DNA of 64,000 nt from Ambrosia x helenae (GCA_030844895.1 CM061233.1:65215656-65279655), one strand, 5' to 3'. Positions 35,188 to 48,119 are shown, counted from the first letter of the stretch. Notes: a model not told the origin generated them from the letters alone. A program made the numbers and translations.

Positions 35188-38100
35188 GGAATTTCGTCCG
35201 CGAAATTTTTGGTGTTGGTCATCTGAACTAGTGGTCTCCTGGAAGAGATGTGGGTATTTGCATTTCATCTGGTCTTCACGCTCCCACGTGAATTCGGGTC
35301 CGCGTTTGGAATTCCAATGCACTTTGACCAACTTGACCTGACTGCGACGTAGTTTCTGAACCTTCCAATCTGTTATCTCCAATGGCTCTTCTAAGAAATG
35401 GAGCTGTTTGTCGATGTGGATTTCCTCTAGAGGGATAACCAATGACTCATCGGCAAGAGATTTCTTGAGATTCGAAACATGAAACGTGTCTTGAACTCCA
35501 CTGAGTTCCTGAGTTTATATGCAACTGGTCCAATTCGTGCAAGGATCTCAAATGGACCTATGTATCTGGGATTGAGCTTCCCACGTTTTCCGAACCTGGG
35601 AACTCCTTTCCAGGGAGATACTTTGAGCAAAACTCTTTCACCTACCTGAAACTCTGAGGGTTTACACCTCTGATCCACATAACTCTTCTGTCTGTCTCTG
35701 ATCTGAAAGACCTTGTCAGTTGTCTCTTGAATGAGTTCAGGACCTGTCAGGTGCTTGTCTCCTACCTCATCCCAACACACGGGCGATCGACACTTGCGTC
35801 CATACAACGCCTCGAAAGGTGCAGCTTTGATACTAGTATGATAACTGTTATTGTAGGAAAATTCGATCAACGGTAGATGTGTATCCCAATTTTCCCCAAA
35901 ATCAATTCCACACGCTCTAAGCATGTCCTCTAGTGTCTGGATGGTCCTCTCGCTTTGCCCATGTGTCTGCGGATGGTAAGCGGTGCTCAAGTCTAACCTG
36001 GAACCAAGAGCTTCCTGCAACGTCTGCTAAAACCTCGAAGTGAAGGGGCTATCTCAATAAGAGATTATGGAATTAGGCACACCATGCCTTGACACAATCT
36101 CATTGATATATAATCTGGATAATTTCTCTGTTTTATCTGTTTCCTTAATCGGCAGGAAATGCGCAGACTTTGTTAAACGATCGACAATTACCCAAATCGT
36201 ATCATGACCACGAGATGTCTTTGGCAACTTGGTGATGAAGTCCATAGAGATTTTCTCCCATTTCCAAACGGGAATCTCTGGCTGGTGAAGCATTCCTGAT
36301 AGCTTCTGGTACCCTGCCTTGGCCTTTGAACACGTTAAGCAATGTCTGACGTAGGCCGCAATACAACCCTTAATGTTAGGCCACCAATAGAACTGCTTGA
36401 GGTCCTTATACATCTTATCTGCACCAGGGTGTATCGAGTACTTGGACTTATGCACTTCATCTAGTACCAAATCACGCAATCCTCCATACAATGGAACCCA
36501 TATTCTGTTCGAGAAATATTTTGTTCCATCAAGTTGTGTCTCTAACTGATTAACCTGATTGTACAGAGCTTCTTGCCCAATGCTACTATCCTTAAGAGCC
36601 TCTTACTGGGCCTAACGAATGCGAGCAGTGAGATCGTTATGAATGGTCATGCCTAGCGGACGAACACGCAGTGTCTTGGCATGTTCCTTTCAGCTTAATG
36701 CATCTGCTACAACATTTGCCTTCCCTGGGTGGTACTTAATCTCAGAGTCATAGTCGTTGAGTAGCTCTTATGGTGATTAAAGATAGTGCACTTAGTCCCA
36801 TAGAGGTAATGTCTCTAAATCTTGAGCGCGAACACTACTGCACACAATTCTAGATCATGGGTTGTGTAGTTCCGTTCATGCACTTTGAGTTCTCAAAAGG
36901 CATAGGCTATAACCTTGTTCCTATGCATTAAAACACAACCGACACCTTGGTGAGATGCATCGCAGTAAACTACGAAGTCCTCTTTTCCCTCTGGCAGTGA
37001 GAGAATCGGTGCGCTGCATAACTTGAGCTTCAGGAGCTGAAAAGCTTATTCTTGTGGATCTCCCCATTCGAATTTCTTGTCTTTCTGGGTCAAGACTGTC
37101 AGGGACTGGGCTATCTTTGAAAAATTCTCGATGAATCATCGATAGTAGCCAGCTAACCCTAGAAATTGTCGAACTTTTGTTGGGGTAATGGGTCTAGGCC
37201 AGTCTTTAATCGACTCTACATTGGCTGGATCAACATGTATACCCTTCTCGTTCACCACGTGACCAAGGAAATGAACCTCACGAATCCAAAATTCGCACTT
37301 GGACAACTTGGCATACAGTTACTCATCCTTCAGTAGATTCAGAATCACTCTCAAATGTTGCTCATGCTCTTTTCGAGTTCGTGAGTAAATCAAAATGTCG
37401 TCAATGAGTACGATCACGAACTTGTCGAGGTAAGGCTTGCACACCCTATTCATCAGATCCATGAACACTGCTGGTACGTTGGTCAAACCGAATGGCATAA
37501 CCAGAAACTCGAAATGGCCATATCGCATCCTGAAAGCAGTCTTGGGTATGTCCCCTTCGTGAATATGTAACTGGTGATAGCCTAATCATAAATCAATATT
37601 CGAGTAGAAACTGAAGCCTTGCAGCTGATCGAGCAGATCATCAATGCGGGGAAGAGGGTAACGATTTTTCACCGTAATCTTGTTCAACTCTCTGTATTCG
37701 ATGCACATGTGAAACGATCCATCCTTTTTCTTGAAAAAAAGAACCGGAGCTCCCCGGGGTGACGAACTTGGTTGAATGAATCCTTTGTCGAGAAACTCTT
37801 GCAGTTGGTCAGACAACTCTAGCATCTCGGACGGAGCTAAACGGTAAGGCGAACGTGCTACGGGAGCAGCTCCGGGAATGAGATCAATAAGGAACTCGAC
37901 TTTCCTCGAGGGTGGCAATCTTCGCAGATCTTCGGGAAAGACTTCTGGGAAATCTCTCACGACAGGGATGTCTTCGATCTTGCTCACCTCTGGCTTCTTC
38001 TCACGCACAAGTGCTAAGAAAGCAGAATGACCTTTTCGTAAGCACTTATGTGCCTTCATGCAAGACACTAAGCGCAACGGGGTTTTCCTGCGCTCCCCCT

Positions 38101-39697
38101 GTATGGATAAGACCTCTCCACTGGGCAACGGAATTCAAACCACCTTTGCGAAACGGATGACTTCTGCACGGTTCTTCGACAACCAGTCCATGCCAACGAC
38201 GATGTCGAAACTTCCCAACTCGATTGGCAGAAGATCGATACTAAACTCATGATCTCCTAACTTTAACGCACAATTCCTAACTACTTCTTCAGACCTAATT
38301 GTTTTACCATTGGCCAACTCTATGGAGAAATGTTCATGCAACTTATGTGACTCTAATCCGAGGGTCCGTTTGAAGTCAGTTGACACGAAACTTAGATCGG
38401 CAACGGTATCAAATAGTACAGAAGCAGTATGGTTGTTTACGAGGAACGTACCCGTGACTACGTTAGGATCCTCGCGTGCGTCATCAGTTCCCATGACAAA
38501 TGCCCTGCCACGAGCTTGGCCTTTCAACTTGGGGTAGTCCTTCTTGAAATGGTCAGTAGCTCCACACTCGAAGCATCCTGGCTTACCGTCAGAGTTCGCA
38601 ACTGCTTTGGCCCGGCACTGCACTGTGGGATGTCCCATCCGCTTGAACTTCTCGCATTTGATGTTGTCGCACATCCCCACATGGTGATACTAGCATTTGT
38701 TGCAGAGTGGGTGGGGCCTGTTGTACGGCTTGCGAGTTTCAGTAGCGGTGGCAACAAAAGCTTTGACGGCTTCGGGTTTCTTGCTGGGATTACCCTCTGC
38801 ACCTCTTCCTTTCTTGAAGTGGGACCACTTACGCTTGTTTCCAGAGCCTTTACCCTTGTCGGATTCCTTTTGGGTCAGGGATCCCACGCGTACCGCATCA
38901 TCGGTAAGGCTGTGAGCAAGGGTGAATTCATGTTGGATGGAAGATGGAGCAGCAGTGGTAACCATGCTACGGATCTTAGGAGAAAGTCCCCAGATGTACC
39001 TCTTTACCCGTTTATACTCGGGGGTAACCATGTGTGGAATTAGACTAGAAAGCTCATGATATCAGATGGTATAAGCAGAGATATCTGCCCCGTTCATGGT
39101 CAAATTCCAGAACTCGGTCTCCAACTTCTGTAGTTCGCTCCGTGGGAAATACTTGTCCATCAACATCGACTTCAACTCAGTCCACGAAAGATTGTAGGCA
39201 GCTTCGCGACCCAAGGTCTACACTTGTAGGTTCCACCATGTCAGCTCCTCGTCTTGGAAGGTACAGGTGACGTACTTGTTCTTCTGGTTCTCCAAACAAC
39301 CACTAATGTCAAGCATAGATTCCGTTTTCTCAATCCATCGGACAATACCAATCGCTCATTCTGACCCACGAAAGTTCCAAGGCTTGCATGCCATGAAAGT
39401 CTTGTAAGGACACCCACGTATGGGATTTTCTACTTCTGTAACGTCAGAAAGATTGGATCGTCAACGAAAGGATTGGCATAAGGAAATGATCGAGACAAGG
39501 AAAGAATAGGAAAAAGCTTTACCATTATCAGGGTCCTGGGTTCTGCGTCGGCTTGCAGTGCCCGAATCGCCACTGGAATTGGCATGGTTTGCCTCATGTT
39601 GCGCAATAGCCTGTGCGATTACCCTGGCTAAATCCGCTGAGGTGGTCGGAAAAGCTTCTTCCTCGGAAGACAAACGAGTAGCCCTTTTGGGAGGCAT
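35172..39697 (-). pseudogene. gypsy gag-pol (Tekay-like), degenerate
   Basis: The minus strand is read from the ATG at 39697 (MPPKRATRL). Visible in order: gag capsid region; two CCHC-type knuckles (38,680-38,520, e.g. CFECGATDHFKKD); a protease whose DTVAD replaces the expected D-S/T-G; RT (38,100-37,320, YRELNKITVKNRYPLP and LIDDIL); RNase H remnants; integrase with zinc-binding H..H..CLTC (36,490-36,330) and core (MDFITKLP, YHPQTHGQSERT); then a chromodomain-like stretch (35,330-35,190, WNSKRGPEFTWE). Several in-frame stops break it, for example TAG at 36027-36029 and TGA at 36054-36056 where Trp and Arg are conserved. A 'gtaaag...ttacag' segment at about 39,520-39,441 looks intron-like within gag. 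It cannot be functional. Confidence 0.93.
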
Positions 39698-39959
39698 ATT
39701 TCTTCTAATACGCACGATTAAAAGAAATGAGACACATATCACTGTATAATATTGTCAACATATGCACTAAGCAACCAACTATCCAATCATCACAAACAAG
39801 CACATGAACATAGCACAACACAACAACCGATTAGGAAAACAAAATACCAAATCTCTAATTAATAGTTAACCATACCAATTTAGTTTCATACCATACAACA
39901 TAACAATACAAGAGCATCACAAGTCAACTACTACATCAAATACAACACATAATGTCCTA

Positions 39960-40844
39960 AAGAGACGGGGGTGGGAAAGCAGCAGACAAAGCTGCAACGG
40001 CGGCTGTCATCCTGGCCTCGATATCATCAACTCTCGCCTATAATTGGGCAACACGCTCCTCGGCTGCAGCGCGTCCCTAATCCGCCTTGTATACGCGAGT
40101 ACCCAACTCTGCCAGTCGATAGAGGATAGGATCCCGGGTATGACCCGTCAGATAGAGATCATCCTCAATCTCCCGAACTCTCCCTCGCAGCACCCCAATC
40201 TCAGTGTCGTGACGTCCAACCACGTCCCGCACAGAGTAGACGGTGTCATGCACAGGAGCTGGCTCAAAGCCAGTGGGTAACGGAGTGTCAAAGGGAGGCT
40301 GAGATGGACCACCAGTCTCAAAAGTAGAGGGAGCCTGGCCATCGGTGTCCTCATCAGAGTAGGCCAAGAATCCATCCATGGTCGGCAGGTAAATCCTCTT
40401 CCGAGCCTGAGATCGCCGGAGAAGTTTCCTTCTGGGTGGCTTGGGGTCCTCTGGAGCTGGAGGTTGGGGATCGGCTAGTGCTGGAGGCTCAGGGTCAACC
40501 TGGGCAGGAGCCTCAGGTAGAGCGACGGGAGTCGGTGGAGGGAGTACCCGTTTCCTAGGGGTATACATCAGACGAGTCCCGCCTGGACGCAGGAGATAAG
40601 GTCGAAAAGACGGCGCTCAGGGCTCTGGCTGCGGTAAGGGTGCTTCCTCCTCCTGTGCCTCGCTAGCAGGCACATCCTACTCGTCGTCGGAGACGGCGTG
40701 ATCAACCTGCATGTGATCGTCCTCGGTGTCGTAGTCGCTAGAGTCGGGCTCGTAACCCTGCTGAAGACCGTCGGCTAGAGGTATGTCTGGTACAATCTCC
40801 TCCTCAGAATTCGAGAGAATGATAGTGTCGTTTTGGTGTGCCAT
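39960..40844 (-). pseudogene. Extra upstream ORF region of the gypsy element, acidic/Pro-rich
   Basis: Between the PBS and gag, a minus-strand frame opens at the ATG at 40844 (MAHQNDTIILSNSEEEI). It is acidic, then Pro/Arg-rich (40,568-40,380), and ends in a helix-prone stretch near 40,080 (VREIEDDLYLTG, ILYRLAELGTRV). Stops near 40,680, 40,620 and 40,080 interrupt it. I do not recognise a domain. Composition and position suggest a true extra ORF or gag extension of this lineage. It is not part of canonical gypsy gag-pol. Confidence 0.5.
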
Positions 40845-41055
40845 GATCCTGGAAATCAATGAACAAACGTGCATGTTAGTAATAGTGTCGTGTACTTAGT
40901 GTATCTACTAACGTGCAAAATACATAACTGGCATGGAACTTGCGTAGCGCGTAGGGATAGGCGTTGTGTTTCTTTCTTTCAAAAACATTTTGAAATCAAT
41001 TTTTTGTTTAGATTATATTTTGAATCAAAAGAATCTTAGTTCGCTATAACCTCGT

Positions 41056-41067
41056 GCTCTGATACCA
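41056..41067 (-). promoter_or_regulatory. Primer-binding site (tRNA-iMet) of the gypsy element
   Basis: TGGTATCAGAGC on the minus strand, three bases from the LTR edge at 41071, complements the 3' end of initiator Met tRNA. Confidence 0.92.
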
Positions 41068-41070
41068 ATC

Positions 41071-42407
41071 TGTCACACCCCGCCAAGGCGGAAACGCGAG
41101 GTGCGACTTCGAAAGATTTCCAAGCACAAAAGGTCACACGAGCATTAATTAAAACAAAGCGAGAACGTTCATTAAACAACCAAATATGTTCAACATTAGT
41201 TAATTGTTTAATACTAAAACTATTGTATGTAAATGTCTAAAATTATTATGACAAAACAACGGTCCAAAAGAAGGTATCCTACAAATGCTCGCACGCGACC
41301 CCTGCAAGTTCCATTGTCCATGCTAATTCCGTGAAAAACATACATGTAAAATATATAGAACAACACAAAGTTGGTGAGTTCACAGGTTTTCTATATGATG
41401 GACATGTAATCCAAAATCGACTAAATCATTGCCTAGCTAAGGCAATAATCAATATGTGATCTAACATGAGCCCATAACCAAACCTCAACATGTTGTGCCT
41501 TACCCATTGTACACTACAGACAATGAATAATGTGAAATACAAGCACTCTTTTGATATCTGTCATCCGGTCAGAGCGACTGACCAAGAGTGGGGGTGTCAA
41601 CCCAATAGATCTATCCCGGTGTTTCATGGCTAAGTCCATAGCTAATGGTTATGGTATGATGTATGACACGAAGGCTTAATGGATCCTGAACCTTGATGTC
41701 TCATGTTCACATAATAGTCATATATTGCAATTGAAAATTGTACGCATGTTTTTCCCCCGAAAAAATGTAAAAACTGTAAAAAGGGGCCGTGAATACTCAC
41801 TTGATGTCTGGATGCTAGACTGAACTGAATCTGATGCAGTGTGTCTGATCTAGGAACCCTAAATTCATAAAAAGGCACCTTATGTCTATGTTTCCTTCTA
41901 AATACCATGCAACTGTTCACCCGGTTGTTACACTCATGGACTAGAGGTTTTCGTACCACTATCCATGTGTGTCACACACTGTATGTGTCAGGAATGTTCG
42001 TTTTGTTGGTTAGGTGACTATGATTAGTCTATTTTTGGGTAAAACATGTACTTTGTTTTACTAAATGTTACCAAGTGTCATGTGTGTCACATTTATGCAA
42101 GCCTAGGGTGACATATGGACATATTTTAGGATAATCTTGTATGAAAACGACTTGTTTAAATGTTTTGCCTTGGGGTACACTCGCAAACCATATGTTTCCA
42201 TTAAAACTCTTGTGTTAAGCTTGTTAACACATGTTTTTATAGTTTCTAACACATGTTCTCAAAATAAAGTTTAGTATATGTTACAAAACTAAACAAAATT
42301 AAGGTGTTTTGGGCCGGCCTTTGCCATATACTCTCACGTATACTTTCAAATGTATGTGTGGGGGGTACGTAAATGTCCATATACGAGTTCAATCATGCAT
42401 ATAATCG

Positions 42408-42443
<36 letters not shown>

Positions 42444-43996
42444 GTTGAGTATGTAATAGCTAGAACATTAAACCTTTAACATAAAACTTAAGTATTTTAA
42501 TTAGTTTAACTTGGACAACTCATGGTTATAGTGTGCGAGGGTGTGTGTACTCGGGGGACCATTACATGTAACCGGAATATATAAAGAATGAAAAATGGTT
42601 CGGGTATTATACCTCACTCGTGTAAAGCCGAAGATAATAAGGAAAAATAAGCTAACTTCCTTCCAAATGACTCCTAAGGACTTGCTAGCTACTTGTGACT
42701 CCCAAATGGTGAAGACTAGTGATCGCACAAGACCGAAAGTTAACAAAGGAAAGGAAAAGAAAGTTCAAATGTTGTGAGTTATGTGAAGGGGTAGTGTGAT
42801 CCAAATGAACTCTGAGACTCCTATATATAGCCGATTGGTGAGGGGTTAGGCATGGTCTCATTGGTTCATAATTGGGGTTAGTCAACTTCTTGTTTTCTAA
42901 GTGTGCATTCTCCTAGAGTCCTTGTAAGGGAAATGTGTTGACTTTGGTTTTTGGCTTGGCTTGTAGGGTGTGTATAGTGGCTGAAAATCATGGGGAAGGA
43001 GCAAGGAACTTTGGGCAAGCTTGACAATATGGAAAGGATCAAATGTTCTATGTTTTGTCATTCTTATGCAAGGAGTTGACTAGTAGTCTTAGGAAATTGT
43101 GAGCACACCTCCTTGTTGACTCTTGGGGCCGAAAATCCATAGGACAAAGTGTGTTTTTGAGGTAAGTCAACTATGGTCTTGAGGTCCAGGTTAATCTTGT
43201 TGTTGCCATGTTAGTATAAAGCATAGGAATGTGGTGTGTTTAGGATAAGAATGGTGAGTGTGTAGTGAGTGTGTGTGTGTGTGTCGTGTGGGTGTGTATG
43301 TATGCGTGTGATGTGTGTGTGTGTGTGTATGCCGTATGTATGTGGGTGTGTGTGAGAGTGAAGAGAGTTGTTCATTCCCAATGTATTTTCATGTGTGTAC
43401 ATGGACTCCTGCATAATGTTTTATATGGTTTTAGGAAGTCAACTTGTGTAAAAATAAGCTATTGTGTGTCCCTCATTATACTTTGGGATTTCCATGGGAA
43501 ATTGTAATGTACACCATGGAAACCTTGATGTTGTGTATATGTGTGGTCGTGAATATACATACACATGTATAAAATTTTATTTTTGTTACACATTAACTTG
43601 TCTATGGATGTACATATGTATGTGTTCCCCAACTAATGTCCCTTGTATATAAGTTTAATCATTTTTGTCGGACAATGCAAGTGTGTAAGTCACGTAAATG
43701 GACATTGTTTGATTTTGTCCTTGTCGGGGTGACCATTTGGAAACGTATGTTCAGTTGCATGGATTTCTAACTGTTAGAGTTGTGCATGGGATTCCTATAG
43801 TCTAGCATGATTTGTTGAACTAATTGAGGCCTTGAACTAACTAGTGTGTCTACTGTTAGACTGCGCGCCTCAGGACTGTCTCTTTGGAACCTTGTATGGT
43901 CCAACTATGATAACATAGATGACATGGAATGCTATGCACAATGTATTCATGTAACTAAGTGTACGGATATGACCTGTGATTTCGACGGGTGTCACA
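41071..43996 (-). repeat. 5' LTR of the gypsy element (2,926 bp)
   Basis: This pairs with 32228-35171 and contains a TATA box at 42821-42830. It has long TG/GT tracts near 42,420-42,444 and 43,268-43,350 that differ in length from the partner. Confidence 0.95.
42821..42830 (-). promoter_or_regulatory. LTR TATA box (5' LTR)
   Basis: CTATATATAG, preceded on the minus strand by CCAATCGG, would drive the element's genomic transcript. Confidence 0.65.
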
Positions 43997-44123
43997 TATA
44001 TTATTGAGAAACTAAAGGAAATAAACTATTGTGGCTAAAACCTAAATTTCCAAAGGTTCATAGCGCAATCATGTGTTTCAAAATGATATATATATATATA
44101 TATATATATCTTCTATATCTATA

Positions 44124-47013
44124 TCTATATATCTTATTAAAGAAACTCGATGGACAAATAAGTAATTTCGTTATCTTTTTAAGATGGCATCTCAAAAGTC
44201 ATAAGGTAAATCTCTAGTTTTTATCCATTTTCTTCCTTTTATGCCCCTAATGTATAATGTTTGATGGCAATTATATAAATCACTAATGCAACTCATGATG
44301 TTTAACCCAAGCCATATCTATACTATATTATAAAGCATGAGGGGAGGATGACCGTAAAATTTAAGTAAATACAAGTGTTTATGCTTATTGTACAATAGTA
44401 AATGAGATTAGTTTAGGGGCAAAGTTGTCTTTTCTACACTCTTTAAATTACTATAACATTTGTGATAATTTAAGGGTGAGTTTCAAAACTTAGATGAGAA
44501 GTTGAAAAGTTGAATTTATGTTTTTTTAAATTCCTATAACATTTGTGAGTTGTGACAATGTTAGTGAGTTTCAAAACCGAAAAGAGGAGTTGAAAAGTTA
44601 AATTTGTGTTATCTTGGAAACTAAAGGACACTGGGATGCGTCATTTTTTAAGCGGATGGATATTTTAATATCAGTCATAAATCGATTGAATAGATGCAAT
44701 CATAAGCAGATCGAAAACCTCACCTATTTGTGTACAAATGGGAAAATTACTAGCTTCTTTATTCACCATATATCTTTAGACGTCACAAGAATCCCAGCAG
44801 ATCAAAGGTAGGTTTTTCAGTTTTTTGTTCTAATTCGTATGTTGTTTGATATTTGTTTGTTTTGAATGAAAGAAACATAAAGACCATATGGAGAACCCAT
44901 CAATGATCAATGGCAGTGGTAGCTTTCATTTTCTGTTGTGTTTTTACTTTTTTATATTCTTGCTTTTATGCATTGTCTTTAGAGGGTTTGCAATTATCCA
45001 ATTGGATTAGTATGAATGGTTTGATGTATTTCTTTTTATTTGAACAAAAGAATATGAACAAGCTATGCAAAAGCCATCAATGGAGGTGCCAACCCCAACA
45101 ATGATGATCAACAGTGGCGAATGTTTTCACACTCAGGTGCGTGTTTTATTTTAAGCATTGTTAAATGAAATAATCTTAAATATTAAAACCCACAAAATGG
45201 TCTTGATCATGTATAAAAATTGTCTCGATTCTTGGTATGTTCTTCGCTTTAGGATATTTCATATCATACCAAATGGTTTGGTTTACTTTTAATATTTGAA
45301 AATGTTTAGGCGATGTACTACTTACATTGCAGTGCGGTCTTTATTTATTAAGTTGTACTGTTTATATTAATGGATTATGTTTAACAATACAATAATTGGA
45401 GTAGTTTTTTAAGGTTTAAGTATATCCATATTAGCTTTTTTTATGCATTCTTTATCTAGATTCGGTTAATTAATTAGTGAAACAAAACAAAATTTTATGT
45501 TGTTTTCTTTGATAAACTAAGTTTGGCATACAGTTGAAACTTAATATCGTTGTAGCAAAATCTTTAAACACACTTTAAAGGTACGAAACTATAAACATCT
45601 GTTGAATTTGGAACTTTAAAGATGACACATATGTGTTTAGCTTTTCAAATTCAAGGTGTTGGATTGATATTTCTGCTTTTATACACATGTATTTTCATTT
45701 TCATTTTGCATTTTCTCAAAATCAATTAATAAAGCTTTTCCATGCAACAAGTTAAACTTTAAATTCAAAGTGTGTCATAAATTAAAACATAATTAAGAAA
45801 AGAATGACTTTATACTTTGGCTTATATTGTTTTAGTTAATACAAACACTAAATGACTTGAGCAAGAGTAACATCATAGATAGCCACAACTTCGCAAACGG
45901 TTTGCAAGCATGACATTTAATCTGTTGTGCTCTATTTCTATCAGTTCAACAAACAATACCAAAATCATGCAGGCATCATATTGTCGCAAAGAGAAGCCAA
46001 AACTCTAGCAAGGCTTGGAGCAAGAAATCGCTCACAAAATTTCCACTGGTTCATAAGGTTAGAGGATATTGTGATAATTTTCATCTCAAGTTAAATTTCC
46101 GGTTATTAGTCGACAACTGATTGGACCCAATGTTCATAACCGATTTACTAAGCTGAAATAATTAAAACCCATCGGTTTTTTAAATACCTTAATCGAAAGT
46201 TATGGTTATGGCTCAAAACCTAATTGAGCCAAATAACAACTTGTACACGCCCTGAAAATCACCAACCGAAGTTTTGTGTTCCCCGCTGCAACACGCGGGC
46301 AACCCACTAGTACTATTAAAACCATCACATTTACCTCACTTATTCATCATCAATACCTATCTTTAATGGGTTTGGCTCTTCGTATTCATAGGTTACAATA
46401 TGATAGTATTATATTTTGTATTATTGGTTTGCTTTGAAATATATGAAAATACACTACCAATAATTTCTTTAGGCTTAAACTATTTCTCACCGTCAATTCT
46501 ATATGCACGTGTATGTTTTCCCCTTCACGTCTTACTACTTTGAAAACCTACAAAACCCTGCCCTATCTCTGTTCGTGGCTGTACAGTTTATAGACAACAA
46601 ACATTTTCATATCAAATTGTCGCATGAATAATTAAAAAAAAATATTAAGTATTGATTGTCATGTGAATCAATTGCTATGCAGTTTTTACATTTTAGTCTT
46701 TGCTGATATGTAAACTGGCTTTTTTGTTTGTGCAGGATATGCTTTGAAGAAAAATGATGGGAATATTTGTTCAAGTTTTTTATGGTGCTAATTGGCTGAT
46801 GGTACTTTCTTTTATGTTACTTTATTATATTCTTTGGCATGTGGAATGAGCATTTGAGATCTAGCTAGACATGTTAACAGGAATGATTTTTTTACTTACA
46901 TTGTTTTTTTTTGTGAATTCATATTAAAAATAAATTACGTGAAACCCAACACGCAAAGTTTGTCAAAAAAAAAAAAAAAAGTACCCGCAGCAACACGCGG
47001 GCATTACCACTAG
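44124..47013 (+). mobile_element. Outer Helitron, interrupted by a second Helitron
   Basis: A candidate 5' end TCTATATATCTTATTAAAG begins at 44124, within an AT microsatellite. The 3' end is clear: CCCGCAGCAACACGCGGG, a short spacer, then CTAG at 47010-47013 followed by T. The intact Helitron 44317-46310 sits inside it, leaving 193 bp and about 700 bp of outer sequence. The 5' assignment is the weaker half. No Rep/helicase gene is present. Confidence 0.55.
44317..46310 (+). mobile_element. Non-autonomous Helitron, both ends intact
   Basis: The 5' end A|TCTATACTATATTATAAAGC and the 3' end, palindromic CCCCGCTGCAACACGCGGG, then AACCCA and CTAG|T, are textbook. The A/T target dinucleotide is kept on both sides and there is no TSD. 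The 1,994-bp body has no Rep or helicase motif, so it would need proteins from elsewhere. A plus frame at 44614-44807 ends at a splice-like AAAG|GTAGG and may be a captured exon; I do not recognise it. Confidence 0.85.
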
Positions 47014-47031
47014 TATAATAATTAATACAAT

Positions 47032-47126
47032 TGGGTTCAAGGTTAAACAACATGTTGGCTAGTGTTGGGGTTTCGGATTCAAATCTTGGTTCAAGCAAGT
47101 GGTGGGCATGGTGTTTTTTTTTTTTT
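47032..47126 (+). mobile_element. SINE-like fragment, family of 30930-31046
   Basis: It shares 'aacaacatgttggctagtg', 'ttcaaatc' and 'caagcaagtgg' in order with the copy at 30,930, with an internal deletion, and ends in a run of about 13 Ts. Confidence 0.5.
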
Positions 47127-47139
47127 GGTGTAATATATA

Positions 47140-47544
47140 GGGAGTGATAAATTAAAAACCCCTTTGAGTTGAGAAAACTTATAAAACCCATGTAAAAACC
47201 ATCTCTTTTTTTTGAAAAAAAATACACAAGGTAACATACATGATTTTAAGCGTTTTGGGTTAAAAAAATAAAAAAAAAACGTTGATGAGATATTTTAAAA
47301 AAAAAATAAACAAAGTTTGCGCTGTTAACATATGTTTTCAGCTTTTTAACACATGTAACAGTGCAAACTTTGTTTTTTTTTTAAATATCCCTTTGGCGCT
47401 TTTTTTTTGCCTAAAACGCTTAAATACATGTATGTTACCTTGTGTATTTTATCAAAAAAAAATAAAAATAATAATAATTTAGATGGTTTTACATGGGTTT
47501 TCTAAGTTCTCTCAACTTAAGGGGGTTTTCAATTTATATTTTCC
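47140..47544. mobile_element. MITE with very long terminal inverted repeats (foldback type)
   Basis: The left arm starts GGGAGTGATAAATTAAAAACCCC. The right arm, reverse complemented, starts GGAAAATATAAATTGAAAACCCCC. Both go on with TTGAGTTGAGA, ACCCATGTAAA and ACCATCT, then GTAACATACATG and AACAAAGTTTG, almost to a short centre at about 47,325-47,345. Arms are roughly 190 bp. Both flanks are TA repeats, so the TSD cannot be read. Confidence 0.82.
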
Positions 47545-47575
47545 ATATATATATATATATACATATATACATACA

Positions 47576-48082
47576 CTAGTGGGAAACCCGCGCGTTGCTG
47601 CGGGGCGTTCTTGTGAGATGGGGGCAAATTTGTATTGTTTTTGCACCATTATCTATGTAACTTTTGGTTATATAAAGAGTACTTACACTTTTGCTCGCTC
47701 ATCTCTATTCATGTATTTCTTTAATTTCATTTTTGTTTGCTATCTAGTAGGGTTCCGCGCTTTGTGGCGGGAACACGATGCATTTGTAAGTTTAAAGGTT
47801 TTCGAATACTAATCCAAGAATTAGATATTACAACACAAACTATGCAAGTAGTTCAATTTGTTCTTTACTTCACCCCGTTCCTTGGCAGACAATTGTTTGC
47901 AACGTTCATTTAAAGAGAATATTTGGCTTTGGAGTTTGTGAGTAGGGGTATAAATAGAAGAAAGTGGGTAAAATTTAATGATTTATACTTGTGACTTTTC
48001 AAATGCATCTCAACTTTGACATTTTGGACATATTTGCCCATGTCTCCCCCTTTATAATGTAGTATATATATATATATATATA
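47576..48082 (-). mobile_element. Small Helitron(s), minus strand
   Basis: The minus-strand 3' end is clear: CCCCGCAGCAACGCGCGGG, TTTCCCA, then CTAG at 47579-47576 followed by T. A 5'-type sequence, TACTACATTATAAAGGGGGAGACATGGG, runs leftward from about 48,065, with its TC start lost in a TA microsatellite. A second 3'-like end, CCCGCCACAAAGCGCGG then CTAG, lies at 47747-47744, suggesting two tandem or nested ends. Confidence 0.65.
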
Positions 48083-48119
48083 GGGGAAAGTTCAATTAAG
48101 AACTCATAGTTAAGGAGAG

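Larger units (their letters stand above)
32228..43996 (-). mobile_element. Full-length Ty3/gypsy chromovirus, Tekay/Del-like
   Basis: Two LTRs of about 2.93 kb flank a 5.9-kb internal region, read on the minus strand. LTRs start TGTGACACCCG and end GGTGTGACA. PBS, gag with zinc knuckles, PR, RT, RNase H, IN and a chromodomain-like tail follow in gypsy order, ending in a polypurine tract. Flanking bases are GATAT (32223-32227) and TATAT (43997-44001), a 5-bp duplication with one mismatch. LTR copies differ at several percent of sites by eye, plus indels, so the insertion is old compared with the LARD at 50-58 kb. Long LTRs and the chromodomain point to Tekay. Confidence 0.95.

Noticed and set aside
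38429..39043. 204-codon plus-strand open frame
   Set aside because: It lies opposite the gypsy gag/zinc-knuckle region and has no domain of its own. It is an antisense shadow of gag.
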